Positions 5,513-13,114 of a stretch of 14,397 bases of DNA are shown piece by piece. Every line of letters starts with the position of its first letter. The first letter of the stretch is position 1. Origin of the DNA: SM1-46 sp002451215 (GTDB lineage Bacteria > Pseudomonadota > Gammaproteobacteria > Acidiferrobacterales > Sulfurifustaceae); NCBI GenBank assembly GCA_002451215.1, contig DKBM01000080.1, positions 1-14,397 on the forward strand, given 5' to 3'. The position numbers were made by a program, and so were the translations under genes. The notes under the pieces were generated by a model, which saw only the letters and a list, made by a program, of their open reading frames with translations, was not told where the DNA came from and did not search any database.

Positions 5513-8500
5513 ATGGCCAGCAAGCAGCGCACATCCTCTGACAGCCCGCTCAATCTCGCCGGGCGGGTCGCCGCATATTTCGTCGACAGCAAGCTCACGG
5601 TGCTGATCATGTTGTTTGCGTTCCTCGCCGGCCTGTTCGCGTTCCTCGTCACGCCGCGCGAGGAGAACCCCAAGATCGTGGTGCCGGCGGCCAACGTGAT
5701 GATCAGCAAGCCGGGCGCTTCGCCCACGGAGATCGAGCAGCTCATCGTCAAGCCGCTCGAAGCCATCCTGCAGGGAATGGCGGGCATCGACCACACCTAC
5801 GGCATCGCCATGGATTCACTTGGCGTCGTCACGGTGCAGTTCAAGGTCGGGCAGGACAAGGAGGACTCGCTCGTCAAGCTCTACAACCAGATCATGAGCA
5901 ACATCGACCGCATGCCGGCGGGCACCCAGCAACCGCTGGTCAAGCCGGTCGATGTAGATGATGTACCGATTCTGACGATTTCGCTTTCCTGCCGCGAACG
6001 CGATCCCTGCACGCTGCGGCGCATTGCTAGCGACGTGCTCGAGCATCTGCGGCGGGTCGAGGATACGTCGTTCACGTTCCTGCACGGTGGGGAACCACGG
6101 CGCATCAACGTTTATCTCGATCTCGAGCGCATGCACCGCTATAACGTCACGCTCGCCGATATCCGCCGTGTGGTCGAGGCGACCAACGTGGACATCCCCT
6201 CGGGTGGCTTCATTTCCGACAACCGAATGGCCACCGTCCAGGCCGGCGGCGCGCTCAAAACGGCCGGGGACGTCGCAAGTCTCGTCGTAGCGCTGGCCGC
6301 GCACCGCCCGGTATACCTGAAGGATGTAGCCCGCGTCATCGACGGCTACGGCGAACCCGAGCGAGTCCACCGCATCGGCTATGGGCCGGCGTTCGATGGA
6401 AAGCGGCCGCCGGACTTCGAAGTGCCGGCCGTGACGATTGCGATCGCCAAGCGGGCCGGCAGCAACGCGGTGACCGTTGCCGACAACGTGCTTGCCGAGC
6501 TGAAGCGCGTGCGAGCAGGCGTCATTCCGGCGGGTATCGACGTCAACGTCACACGCAACGATGGCGCCAAGGCGAACGATGCCGTCAACACACTGATGGA
6601 ACATCTCGCGATCGCCATTGCCACAGTGGTCGCACTGCTCGTGCTTTTTCTTGGCTGGCGCGCGGCGTCGATCGTGACCGTCACCATCCCCCTTATCCTC
6701 TTCATCACTCTCTCGGTCGGCCTGATCGCGGGCCAGAGCATCAATCGAATCACACTGTTTGCGCTCATCCTGTCGCTGGGGTTGCTGGTGGATGATTCGA
6801 TTGTCGTTATCGAGAACATCTTCCGGCACTACGCACGCAACGGGGTCGATCGCCTGAAACACGCCGTGCTGGCGGTCAATGAGATCGGCAAACCAACCAA
6901 TCTCGCGACCTTTACCGTGATCCTGGCCTTCCTGCCGATGTTGTGGGTCACAGGGATGATGGGACCGTACATGGCACCGATTCCATTCAACGTTCCGATT
7001 GCGATGCTTACCTCGCTTGCCATCGCCTATACCGTCGCGCCCTGGGCCGCGTATCGTTTTCTCAAGGTACGCGGCCACGAACATGAGGGGGTGGAGCACC
7101 ATGGCCGCGGCTGGCTCGAGATGCGCTACGAGCCGCTCCTGCGCCGGTTGCTCTCGCAGCGCGATGCACGGGTGCGCTTCTTCTGGGGCATTGGGGCATT
7201 GATGCTCGCCGTCATGCTGCTACCGGCGTTCAATCTGGTGCAGTTCAAAATGCTGCCCAAGAACAACACCAACACCTTCAATGTCACTATCGACATGCCC
7301 GAGGGCACGCCACTGGAGGAAACCGATCGCGTGGCACGCCAGGTGGGAGATGTGGTGCGTGCCAATCCCCATGTCCAGACCTACGAGTCCACGGTTGGTG
7401 AGTCGGGAGTGGTTGACTTCAATGGTCTGCTACGCGGCGCAGGGCTGCGCCGGGGACCGAACGTGGCGGACGTGCGCGTCAATCTGCGCAACAAGCATGA
7501 TCGCTGGACCTCCTCTATCGACATTGCGCTCGCGCTGCGTGCGCCGCTCGCGCGGCTGGCCGCAGAGACCGGCGCGAATATCAAGGTTGTCGAGGATCCG
7601 CCCGGCCCGCCGGTACGTGCCACCATCCTTGCAGAACTGTATGGTCCCGATTACCAACGGCTGCGCGAGATCGCAGGCAAGTTGCGGCGCGAGGTCTTCG
7701 CGAAAACTCCGGACGTTGTCGATATTGACGACTCGGTCACTGACGACCACGTTGAATACGACATAGTGATCAATCGCGAAAGAGCCATGCTGGCCGGAAT
7801 CGCGCCGGCGCAGGTCGCGGAAACGCTGCACGCTTTCCTCGCCGGCATGGATGTGACCACCGTGCACCTCGAGTTTGAAAAGGAGCCGGTGCCAATTCGC
7901 TTTCGGATCCCGACCTCCGGGCGCCGCGGCCCCGCCGATCTCGACAGGGTGTTCTTTACGACACCGCAGGGCCGCCAGGTGGCACTCACCAGCATTGCCC
8001 AAATCAAGCGCGTTACCGCGCCGAAACCGATCCTGCACAAGGACCAGTATCCGGTGGTGTACGTCACCGGCGAGCTCGCCACCACCAGCCAGGTGTATGC
8101 AGTGCTCAAGATGTGGCGCTGGCTGGGCGCTAACCAGGTGCCGGACGGCGTGAAGCTCACGCAGTATTTCATGGCCGACCCGGATACAACCGGGTATAGC
8201 GTGCGCTGGGACGGCGAGATGCGTCTCACGCTCGATGTGTTCCGCGACCTCGGCGCCGCCTTCGGCGTCGCGATCATCCTGATCTATCTCGTACTGGTCG
8301 GCTATTACCGGTCGTTTGCCGTTCCGTTGATCGTGATGGGGGCAATCCCGCTTACCGTGGTCGGCGTGCTTCCTGGACATGCCATCATGGGCCAGTATTT
8401 CACCGCCACTTCGATGATCGGCGTGATCGCGTTGGCTGGCATCGTGGTTCGGAATTCACTGCTGCTGATCGACTTTATTCTCGAGTACCGCCGCGCAGGT

Positions 8501-8728
8501 CATGCGCTCGACGAAGCCGTCCTGCAAGCGGGTGTCACGCGCCTGCGCCCCATCATGTTGACCGCCGCCGCGATCATACTCGGCACGCTAATCATGGCCT
8601 TCGACCCGGTGTTTGGTGGCCTCGCCGTGTCGCTCATCTACGGCACGTTCGCCTCGACAGTGTTGACGCTGTTCGTGATCCCGCTCGTCTACTTCCTCTA
8701 CGAGCGGCGCGAACTGGCAGCGGGTTAA
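5513..8728 (+). CDS. RND efflux pump inner-membrane subunit (AcrB/AcrD/AcrF family)
   Basis: Proton-driven resistance-nodulation-division transporter of 1071 aa, normal full length. TM1 is LTVLIMLFAFLAGLFAFLV, followed by TPREENPKIVVP, typical of this branch. Porter subdomains follow (PGASPTEIEQLIVKPLE, DSLVKLYNQIMSNIDRMP). TM4 holds the proton-relay Asp pair D427-D428 in LLVDDSIVVIENIF. After TM6 the second half repeats the plan: MLPKNNTNTFNVTIDMPEG, docking and porter parts, then TM8-12 (FGVAIILIYLVLVGYYRSF, VIALAGIVVRNSLLLIDFI, LRPIMLTAAAIILGTLIMA). No CusA-type metal-binding Met cluster was identified and the RND motifs point to the hydrophobe/drug exporter type, but the substrate cannot be assigned. 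A Cys pair, C160 and C166, lies in the first porter region. The start has no clear Shine-Dalgarno sequence. It is the third gene of the operon with the channel and the mini-adaptor; no full-length adaptor is present. Confidence 0.95.
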   Translation: MASKQRTSSDSPLNLAGRVAAYFVDSKLTVLIMLFAFLAGLFAFLVTPREENPKIVVPAANVMISKPGASPTEIEQLIVKPLEAILQGMAGIDHTYGIAMDSLGVVTVQFKVGQDKEDSLVKLYNQIMSNIDRMPAGTQQPLVKPVDVDDVPILTISLSCRERDPCTLRRIASDVLEHLRRVEDTSFTFLHGGEPRRINVYLDLERMHRYNVTLADIRRVVEATNVDIPSGGFISDNRMATVQAGGALKTAGDVASLVVALAAHRPVYLKDVARVIDGYGEPERVHRIGYGPAFDGKRPPDFEVPAVTIAIAKRAGSNAVTVADNVLAELKRVRAGVIPAGIDVNVTRNDGAKANDAVNTLMEHLAIAIATVVALLVLFLGWRAASIVTVTIPLILFITLSVGLIAGQSINRITLFALILSLGLLVDDSIVVIENIFRHYARNGVDRLKHAVLAVNEIGKPTNLATFTVILAFLPMLWVTGMMGPYMAPIPFNVPIAMLTSLAIAYTVAPWAAYRFLKVRGHEHEGVEHHGRGWLEMRYEPLLRRLLSQRDARVRFFWGIGALMLAVMLLPAFNLVQFKMLPKNNTNTFNVTIDMPEGTPLEETDRVARQVGDVVRANPHVQTYESTVGESGVVDFNGLLRGAGLRRGPNVADVRVNLRNKHDRWTSSIDIALALRAPLARLAAETGANIKVVEDPPGPPVRATILAELYGPDYQRLREIAGKLRREVFAKTPDVVDIDDSVTDDHVEYDIVINRERAMLAGIAPAQVAETLHAFLAGMDVTTVHLEFEKEPVPIRFRIPTSGRRGPADLDRVFFTTPQGRQVALTSIAQIKRVTAPKPILHKDQYPVVYVTGELATTSQVYAVLKMWRWLGANQVPDGVKLTQYFMADPDTTGYSVRWDGEMRLTLDVFRDLGAAFGVAIILIYLVLVGYYRSFAVPLIVMGAIPLTVVGVLPGHAIMGQYFTATSMIGVIALAGIVVRNSLLLIDFILEYRRAGHALDEAVLQAGVTRLRPIMLTAAAIILGTLIMAFDPVFGGLAVSLIYGTFASTVLTLFVIPLVYFLYERRELAAG

Positions 8729-8743
8729 ATGTGCCGCGCACGA

Positions 8744-8752
8744 TGCTAGACT
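8744..8752 (+). promoter_or_regulatory. Extended -10 promoter candidate for the YdjM-type gene
   Basis: TGCTAGACT is an extended -10 (TGn plus TAGACT), 23 bp before the ATG at 8776, almost identical to the element upstream of hemW. The -35 region is poor (TTAAAT at 8725-8730). It separates this pair of genes from the RND operon. Confidence 0.4.
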
Positions 8753-8775
8753 GATTCGGTCTGGCTCTGCGCCGC

Positions 8776-9858
8776 ATGGACACACTCACTCACGCCCTTT
8801 CTGGCGCGCTCCTGGCGCGCGCGACTCAACCCGCTGCGCCAGGGGCCGGCGAGCTGCCGCGCCGCACGCGCGTATGGCTCGGGTTCTGGGCAGCGGCCTT
8901 TCCCGATAGCGACATTGTTGTCCTGCTGCTGGACCCGCTCACCTATCTCACCACCCATCGCGGTATCACCCACTCGGTCGTCATGCTGCCCGTCTGGACG
9001 GCAGTGCTGGGACTGGCGGTGTGGCTGCTGCTGCGCCGGCGCTATTCGTGGCGCGCCATTGCGCCGGTCATCGCCCTCGGCATCGCAATCCATATCGGCG
9101 GTGATGTCATTACCGCCTTTGGCACCATGGTGCTTGCCCCGCTCACGGATTGGCGCCTGCAGTTGCCGACCACGTTTATTATCGACCCGTACTTCACGGC
9201 CATTTTGATCGCAGGCCTCGCGGCCTCGTCAATCTGGCGCGCGACGCGCCAGCCGGCGGTGTTCGCCCTCGCAGTGCTGGCTGGCTACATCGGTCTTCAG
9301 GGAATAATGCATCAGCGCGCTGTGGCCATCGGAACGCGCTATGTTGCCGACCAGCATCTCACAGGCACCGCCGTATCGGCGCTTCCCCAGCCGTTCTCAC
9401 CGTTCAACTGGATGGTGGTGCTCGAGGGCAGGGACAGCTACCAGCTCGCCTACGTGGATCTGCTGGCGCGCGAAGCGCCGGCTCCGGTTCCGCCCGAGGC
9501 CTTTTGGCTCCGCCGGGTCGCTGCTTCCTATCGTCCGGAAGATCAGTTGCAGTGGCAGCGCGTCGCGCGTTTTGGCGACGCACCGATCGAGGCCCAACTG
9601 GCTGAACGAGTCTGGCGCTCGGCGAGCTTTGCTCGGTTTCGCCGCTTTGCACTGTTTCCCGCGCTCTACCGCATTGACCGGGCCGGTGATCGTCGGTGCG
9701 TTTGGTTCAACGATCTGCGCTTCGCGCTGGTCGGTCGCGACATGCCGTTTCGCTATGGGCTGTGCGGCATCGACGGCACCCGGCACTGGGACGTCTACCG
9801 TCTCGTGAACGACGGTAGCGGACGCGAAATCGCCGAACTCATCGTAAGCCCGCTGTGA
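8776..9858 (+). CDS. YdjM-family membrane-bound metal-dependent hydrolase
   Basis: Integral membrane protein of 360 aa with the YdjM/DUF457 domain, annotated as a predicted metal-dependent hydrolase; the physiological substrate of the family is not established. Likely metal ligands are all present: H6 in MDTLTHALSG, D44 and D46 in AFPDSD, H61 and H66 in HRGITHS, and H106 with D110 in IHIGGD. Hydrophobic helices lie at about 64-86, 94-108 and 141-170. The C-terminal half (from about 180) is a more polar domain with many aromatic and Arg residues (WLRRVAASYRPEDQLQW, RFRRFALFPALYRIDR), as in long YdjM homologues. The ATG at 8776 begins the conserved motif directly and has no Shine-Dalgarno sequence. 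The last codons overlap the start of the next gene by 4 nt (GTGA), so the two are probably coupled. Confidence 0.88.
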   Translation: MDTLTHALSGALLARATQPAAPGAGELPRRTRVWLGFWAAAFPDSDIVVLLLDPLTYLTTHRGITHSVVMLPVWTAVLGLAVWLLLRRRYSWRAIAPVIALGIAIHIGGDVITAFGTMVLAPLTDWRLQLPTTFIIDPYFTAILIAGLAASSIWRATRQPAVFALAVLAGYIGLQGIMHQRAVAIGTRYVADQHLTGTAVSALPQPFSPFNWMVVLEGRDSYQLAYVDLLAREAPAPVPPEAFWLRRVAASYRPEDQLQWQRVARFGDAPIEAQLAERVWRSASFARFRRFALFPALYRIDRAGDRRCVWFNDLRFALVGRDMPFRYGLCGIDGTRHWDVYRLVNDGSGREIAELIVSPL

Positions 9859-10460
9859 TCGACCCCAACGCGGCCGCCGATATTGCTGATGCACTGGCGC
9901 GCACAGGTGTCGCCCTTCGAGCGGGTTTCCTCGCGCCCGATCTTGTGCTGGGGTTGGCACGCGAATCGCGCACCGCATTCTTGGCGGGACGCTTCCATGC
10001 GGCCGGGGTGGGCATGGGAGAGACGCGCGTCTTGCGACCGGACGTTCGCGGCGATTACATCTGGTGGTTCGATACGCCTGGCAGCGAGGTGAGACGCGCT
10101 TACCTCGCGCAGATGGAGGCGCTTCGGTTTGCCCTTAACGAGCGGCTGTTCCTCGGGTTACTTGATTATGCGTGCCATTTTGCGCTTTACCCTCCAGGAG
10201 GCTTCTACCAACGGCATCGATTCCGGGGCGATCCCCGGCGTGCGGTATCGGCCGTGCTCTGTCTCAACGAAACATGGGAATCCGGCTGGGGCGGCAACCT
10301 GCGCCTGTTTGAGAGCGAACGCGCTGATTCGCCCTACCGCGACGTCGCGTCGCAGGGCGGCACGCTCGTGTGCTTTCTCGGCGATTCTGTAGCACACGAA
10401 GTCCTGCCAACCACTCATGAACGACTCTCCCTCACCGGCTGGTTCCGATGGCGCACCTGA
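9855..10460 (+). CDS. 2OG-Fe(II) oxygenase-fold protein lacking the iron-ligand Asp
   Basis: A 201-aa protein of the prolyl-4-hydroxylase-like 2OG-Fe(II) oxygenase group. The core shows ALYPPGGFYQRH (H121), VSAVLCLNETW, WGGNLRLF, GGTLVCFLGDSVAHEVLP (H181) and ERLSLTGWFR (R190, R198 nearby). In relatives the first iron motif reads HxD followed by a Phe-Arg segment. Here H121 is followed at once by R-F-R-G-D, as if two residues (commonly Leu-Asp) were deleted, so the facial triad H-D-H has lost its Asp. D126 is five residues on and out of register. The protein may be inactive, use a His2 site like halogenases that lack the Asp, or the site may carry a 6-bp sequence error. The GTG start overlaps the upstream stop (GTGA). 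The 3' end converges on priA with only 13 bp between stops. Confidence 0.82.
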   Translation: MIDPNAAADIADALARTGVALRAGFLAPDLVLGLARESRTAFLAGRFHAAGVGMGETRVLRPDVRGDYIWWFDTPGSEVRRAYLAQMEALRFALNERLFLGLLDYACHFALYPPGGFYQRHRFRGDPRRAVSAVLCLNETWESGWGGNLRLFESERADSPYRDVASQGGTLVCFLGDSVAHEVLPTTHERLSLTGWFRWRT

Positions 10461-10473
10461 TCACGCGCCGAAA

Positions 10474-12666
10474 TCAGAAGAGGTCCTGTGGATCGACGTC
10501 GAGCGACCAGCGCACCTGTCGGCCACCGGCGCTTTCCGCGAGCCCGGAAACCCACGTGTGCAAGAACGCGTGCAGCGCCTTGCGGCTCCGCGACTGAACA
10601 AGCAGCTGCGCGCGATAGCGACCCTGGCGCCGTTCCATTGGCGCCGGCATTGGATCAGTGAGTGAGACCTCCGGCGGCTTACCGGCCAACGCACGGGCAT
10701 TCTCCAGAAACCGGTAAGTCGTATCGCGCTTTGGCGATTCGGCGCGCAATAGCGCAAGAAAGCTAAATGGTGGATAGCCGGTCTCTCGCCGTTCATTCAA
10801 CGCGAAGTCTACGAACGCGGGGAAGTCGTGCCGCGCCAGCGCGGCGAACAACGGATGGTCCGGATGCCAGGTCTGAATCAGTACCGCGCCAGGCTTTTCC
10901 GCGCGCCCGGCACGACCGCTTACCTGTGCGATCTGCTGGAATAGCCGCTCGGGCGCCCGGAAGTCCACGCTGTAAAGACCCTGGTCTGCATTCAAAACCC
11001 CGACCAGAGTGACGTTCGGAAAGTCGTGACCCTTGGAGAGCATCTGCGTGCCGACCAGGATATCGGCCTCGCCGGCATGCACGCGCGCGAGCTTTTCCTC
11101 GAGCGATCCCTTGCGACGTGTCGTGTCTCGATCGATGCGCTCGATGCGCGCGCTGGGGAAACAGCGCGCAATGGCCGTTTCGATGCGCTCGGTCCCCTCG
11201 CCGAGAGGCTTTGGCTGGCCTGTCGCGCACTGGGGGCAGTGTTCGGCGAGCGGCTCCTCGTGCCCACAGTGATGGCAGCGGAGCCTGTGATGACCCTGGT
11301 GGTAGAACAGGCGCGCATCGCATCTCCGGCAAACGGCCACCCAACCGCAATCGTGGCACATCCATACCGGTGCGAAACCGCGGCGATTGAGAAACAGCAG
11401 ACTCTGCTCACCGTGCGCGAGGCGCACGGCGATGGCCTCGCGCAGCGGCGCGGATAGCCCGTCTGTGGCTTTCAGCCGCCGCATATCGAGCAATTGCACG
11501 CTGGGCAAGACGGCCGCGCCGGTGCGCTCGGGCAGCTCGATTAGCTGGTAGTTCCCCTCGCGCGCATTCTGCATGCTCTCGAGCGATGGCGTGGCACTCC
11601 CGAGCACGACCGGGATCTTGTCGCGCGCGGCGCGCATGACCGCCACATCGCGGGCGTGGTAGCGAAAACCATCCTGCTGCTTATAGGAGCCGTCGTGTTC
11701 CTCGTCCACGATGAGGATGCCTGGAGACTTGAGCGGCACGAACACGGCCGAGCGAGTACCGAGCACAATTGGCGCACGCCCATCCTGGGCGGCAAGCCAC
11801 GCGCACAATCGTTCCTGATCGGAAAGTCCGGAGTGCAGCATCGCGATTGGCACCGAGAAGCGGGCGCGAAAGCGATTCACAAGTTGCGGTGTGAGACCGA
11901 TTTCCGGCACCAGCACGAGCGCCTGCTTGTTCCGGGCGAGCACCAGCTCAATGGCATGCAGATAGACCTCCGTCTTGCCACTTCCGGTAACACCGTGCAG
12001 CAAATGGCACTGGAAGCGATCAAGCGCGCCGCTGATCGCCGTTACCGCACTCTGCTGCGATGCATTGAGACTCGGACCGGGCGACAGCGCCTGCGACCCT
12101 CCAGCGAGGCAGTCGCGTTGATGGGCCGCCACCAGGCCCTTCTCAACCAGCGCACGCAATGGGCTCGCGTGTGCGGGTAGCAGTTCCGCGAGCTGAACGG
12201 CGTCCAGACCATCAGCTGCGGCGGCGAGCTCCTGTACGATGCGCCGCTGCGCAGGAGCGCGACTCAGGAGGCCGAGATCCGTCGCGTGCCCCGCCTCCGT
12301 CAGCACCCAGAATCGGACGCCACGGGCGTCAGCCGGCCGACCCGAGCGCAGGATTGCCGGTAGGGCCCCCGCCAATACTTCGCCGAGCGGGTGGTGATAG
12401 TAGGTCGCGGCCCATTCCAGCAGTGAAATGAGGCGCTCCGGAAGCAGCGGCACATCATCAAGCACATCCAGGACGCCCTTGAGGCGCTCTGGAGCAAGCG
12501 TCGACTCGGTGGAGACCCCTAGTACGATGCCGACGCGCTTTCCGCGGCCAAAGGGCACCAGCACGCGGACGCCGCGCGCCGGTGGATCAGCCCCAACGTC
12601 GTAGTCGAAGTGCTTGAAGAGCGGCGCGGGAACCGCGACCTGAAGCACGCGGTGAGCTCGCGTCAT
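10474..12666 (-). CDS. priA: PriA, primosomal replication-restart helicase
   Basis: Superfamily 2 3'-5' DNA helicase of 730 aa that recognises abandoned forks and reloads DnaB. The N-terminal DNA-binding domain (1-100, VPAPLFKHFDYDV, RVLVPFGRGKRVGIVLG) is followed by the winged-helix region. Walker A is GVTGSGKT (225-232), Walker B DEEH (321-324), motif III LGSATPS, motif V VGTQMLSKGHDFPNVTLV and motif VI QVSGRAGRAEKPG. Two zinc sites sit in the helicase insertion with all eight Cys: C437, C440, C446, C449, C464, C467, C477, C480. The end, VRWSLDVDPQDLF, is typical. Length is normal and no key residue is missing. No clear Shine-Dalgarno sequence precedes the ATG at 12666. Upstream lies a 448-bp region with DnaA boxes; downstream the gene converges on the oxygenase-fold gene. 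Confidence 0.98.
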   Translation of the reverse strand: MTRAHRVLQVAVPAPLFKHFDYDVGADPPARGVRVLVPFGRGKRVGIVLGVSTESTLAPERLKGVLDVLDDVPLLPERLISLLEWAATYYHHPLGEVLAGALPAILRSGRPADARGVRFWVLTEAGHATDLGLLSRAPAQRRIVQELAAAADGLDAVQLAELLPAHASPLRALVEKGLVAAHQRDCLAGGSQALSPGPSLNASQQSAVTAISGALDRFQCHLLHGVTGSGKTEVYLHAIELVLARNKQALVLVPEIGLTPQLVNRFRARFSVPIAMLHSGLSDQERLCAWLAAQDGRAPIVLGTRSAVFVPLKSPGILIVDEEHDGSYKQQDGFRYHARDVAVMRAARDKIPVVLGSATPSLESMQNAREGNYQLIELPERTGAAVLPSVQLLDMRRLKATDGLSAPLREAIAVRLAHGEQSLLFLNRRGFAPVWMCHDCGWVAVCRRCDARLFYHQGHHRLRCHHCGHEEPLAEHCPQCATGQPKPLGEGTERIETAIARCFPSARIERIDRDTTRRKGSLEEKLARVHAGEADILVGTQMLSKGHDFPNVTLVGVLNADQGLYSVDFRAPERLFQQIAQVSGRAGRAEKPGAVLIQTWHPDHPLFAALARHDFPAFVDFALNERRETGYPPFSFLALLRAESPKRDTTYRFLENARALAGKPPEVSLTDPMPAPMERRQGRYRAQLLVQSRSRKALHAFLHTWVSGLAESAGGRQVRWSLDVDPQDLF

Positions 12667-12672
12667 CGCGCG

Positions 12673-12701
12673 ACTCTGAATGGGCTGAGGTTCATGGTCA
12701 A
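12673..12701 (-). promoter_or_regulatory. Weak promoter candidate for priA
   Basis: On the minus strand TTGACC (5 of 6 to the -35) is followed after 17 bp by CAGAGT (3 of 6 to the -10), ending 6 bp before the priA ATG. Transcription would then begin at or beside the A of the ATG, giving a leaderless message. The -10 is poor; a promoter further upstream in the AT-rich stretch (TATAAA on the minus strand at 12904-12899) is the alternative. Confidence 0.27.
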
Positions 12702-12804
12702 CGCGGCACCGGCGCGTGAAACATTCCGCTCCACGTTGAGTTGCAGGTCACCAGTTCCACCTAAATCGTTGTCCCTAAAGCAAACGTTGGTTACTAACAG
12801 TTTC

Positions 12805-12813
12805 TGTGGATAA
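12805..12813 (-). promoter_or_regulatory. DnaA box, perfect match (TTATCCACA)
   Basis: TGTGGATAA on the plus strand is the exact reverse complement of TTATCCACA, the strongest E. coli DnaA-binding box. A degenerate 7-of-9 copy (TGTGGGTGA, 12817-12825) follows 12 bp later in the same orientation. It lies about 140 bp upstream of priA, oriented toward it. Confidence 0.6.
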
Positions 12814-12872
12814 CAATGTGGGTGAAGGGCTCCGCGAAATGCTCTGCCGTGCGCAACTGCCGCGAAATGTCA

Positions 12873-12924
12873 GATTGATTAAAATTTAATCGACTGAATT
12901 TATACTTATTTTTTCAATATGTTA
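12873..12924. other. AT-rich block, possible DNA-unwinding element
   Basis: Only 9 of 52 bases are G or C (about 83% A+T) in otherwise GC-rich surroundings. It includes a 15-bp palindrome and an uninterrupted run of six T. On the minus strand it offers a -10-like TATAAA (12904-12899) that could serve priA. It could be a melting region or simply a promoter/operator zone. Confidence 0.55.
12877..12891. repeat. 15-bp palindrome GATTAAA-A-TTTAATC
   Basis: Perfect 7-bp arms around a single A. The size and symmetry suit a dimeric regulator site, but an AT-rich stretch makes chance symmetry more likely. Confidence 0.4.
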
Positions 12925-12986
12925 GGAGATGTTGCGCGAGCAGCAGTCGGCGTGATGATCGAGAAGTCATGGTAGCCATCGGAAAC

Positions 12987-13016
12987 CCGACGCCGTGTGC
13001 ATAAACGGCGAATCGG
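12987..13016. repeat. Hairpin with DnaA-box-like loop
   Basis: CCGA-CGCCGT pairs with ACGGCG-(AA)-TCGG: ten base pairs with a two-base bulge and an 8-nt loop GTGCATAA. On the plus strand CTTTTG follows 5 nt later; on the minus strand no T-run follows. It could terminate a short plus-strand transcript or the SDR transcript, or just present the box. Confidence 0.45.
12996..13004 (-). promoter_or_regulatory. DnaA box candidate (TTATGCACA)
   Basis: TGTGCATAA on the plus strand reads TTATGCACA on the minus strand and fits the consensus TTWTNCACA. It has the same orientation as the perfect box 191 bp away, on the other side of the AT-rich block. It also forms the loop of a hairpin, so the match may be incidental. 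Confidence 0.42.
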
Positions 13017-13098
13017 ATCGCTTTTGGGCTTGACACATCGTTGCGCTGCGACTCCCGAATTTTGTCCCCTGCAGCCCGCAGCTGAGCAGGCTGGCAGA

Positions 13099-13114
13099 GA
13101 GGCCGGCTGGCCTC
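13099..13114 (-). terminator. Short hairpin directly after the SDR stop
   Basis: GAGGCC / GGCCTC with loop GGCT touches the SDR stop codon. No T-run follows on the minus strand, so an intrinsic terminator is doubtful. Confidence 0.28.

Larger units (their letters stand above)
12667..13114. other. 448-bp intergenic region between priA and the SDR gene
   Basis: No convincing protein gene is found on either strand; the short open frames here lack a ribosome site and family resemblance. It holds a weak priA promoter, a perfect DnaA box (12805-12813), an AT-rich block (12873-12924) with an internal 15-bp palindrome, a second consensus DnaA box (12996-13004) lying in a hairpin (12987-13016), and a short hairpin beside the SDR stop (13099-13114). 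Its base composition differs sharply from the GC-rich genes around it. Confidence 0.8.

Noticed and set aside
7430..8380. Minus-strand open frame of 316 aa opposite the RND pump
   Set aside because: His/Arg-rich antisense shadow of a strongly conserved gene, with no ribosome site or family motif.
10417..10665. Short plus-strand frame overlapping the oxygenase end and the priA end
   Set aside because: Most of it is antisense to conserved priA C-terminal codons and it has no recognisable domain.
12919..12975. 18-codon open frame starting at ATG 12919
   Set aside because: Too short, no ribosome site before it, no resemblance to known small proteins.
12976..12992. 17-bp string matching 2773-2789 in 16 positions (CCATCGGAAACCCG[A/G]CG)
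   Set aside because: The copy at 2773 is part of a terminator and the other is not followed by its mate; one such near-match is about what chance gives in a 14-kb window.
13030..13062. TTGACA perfect -35-like hexamer
   Set aside because: No -10 at 16-18 bp (TCCCGA there) and no plus-strand gene downstream.
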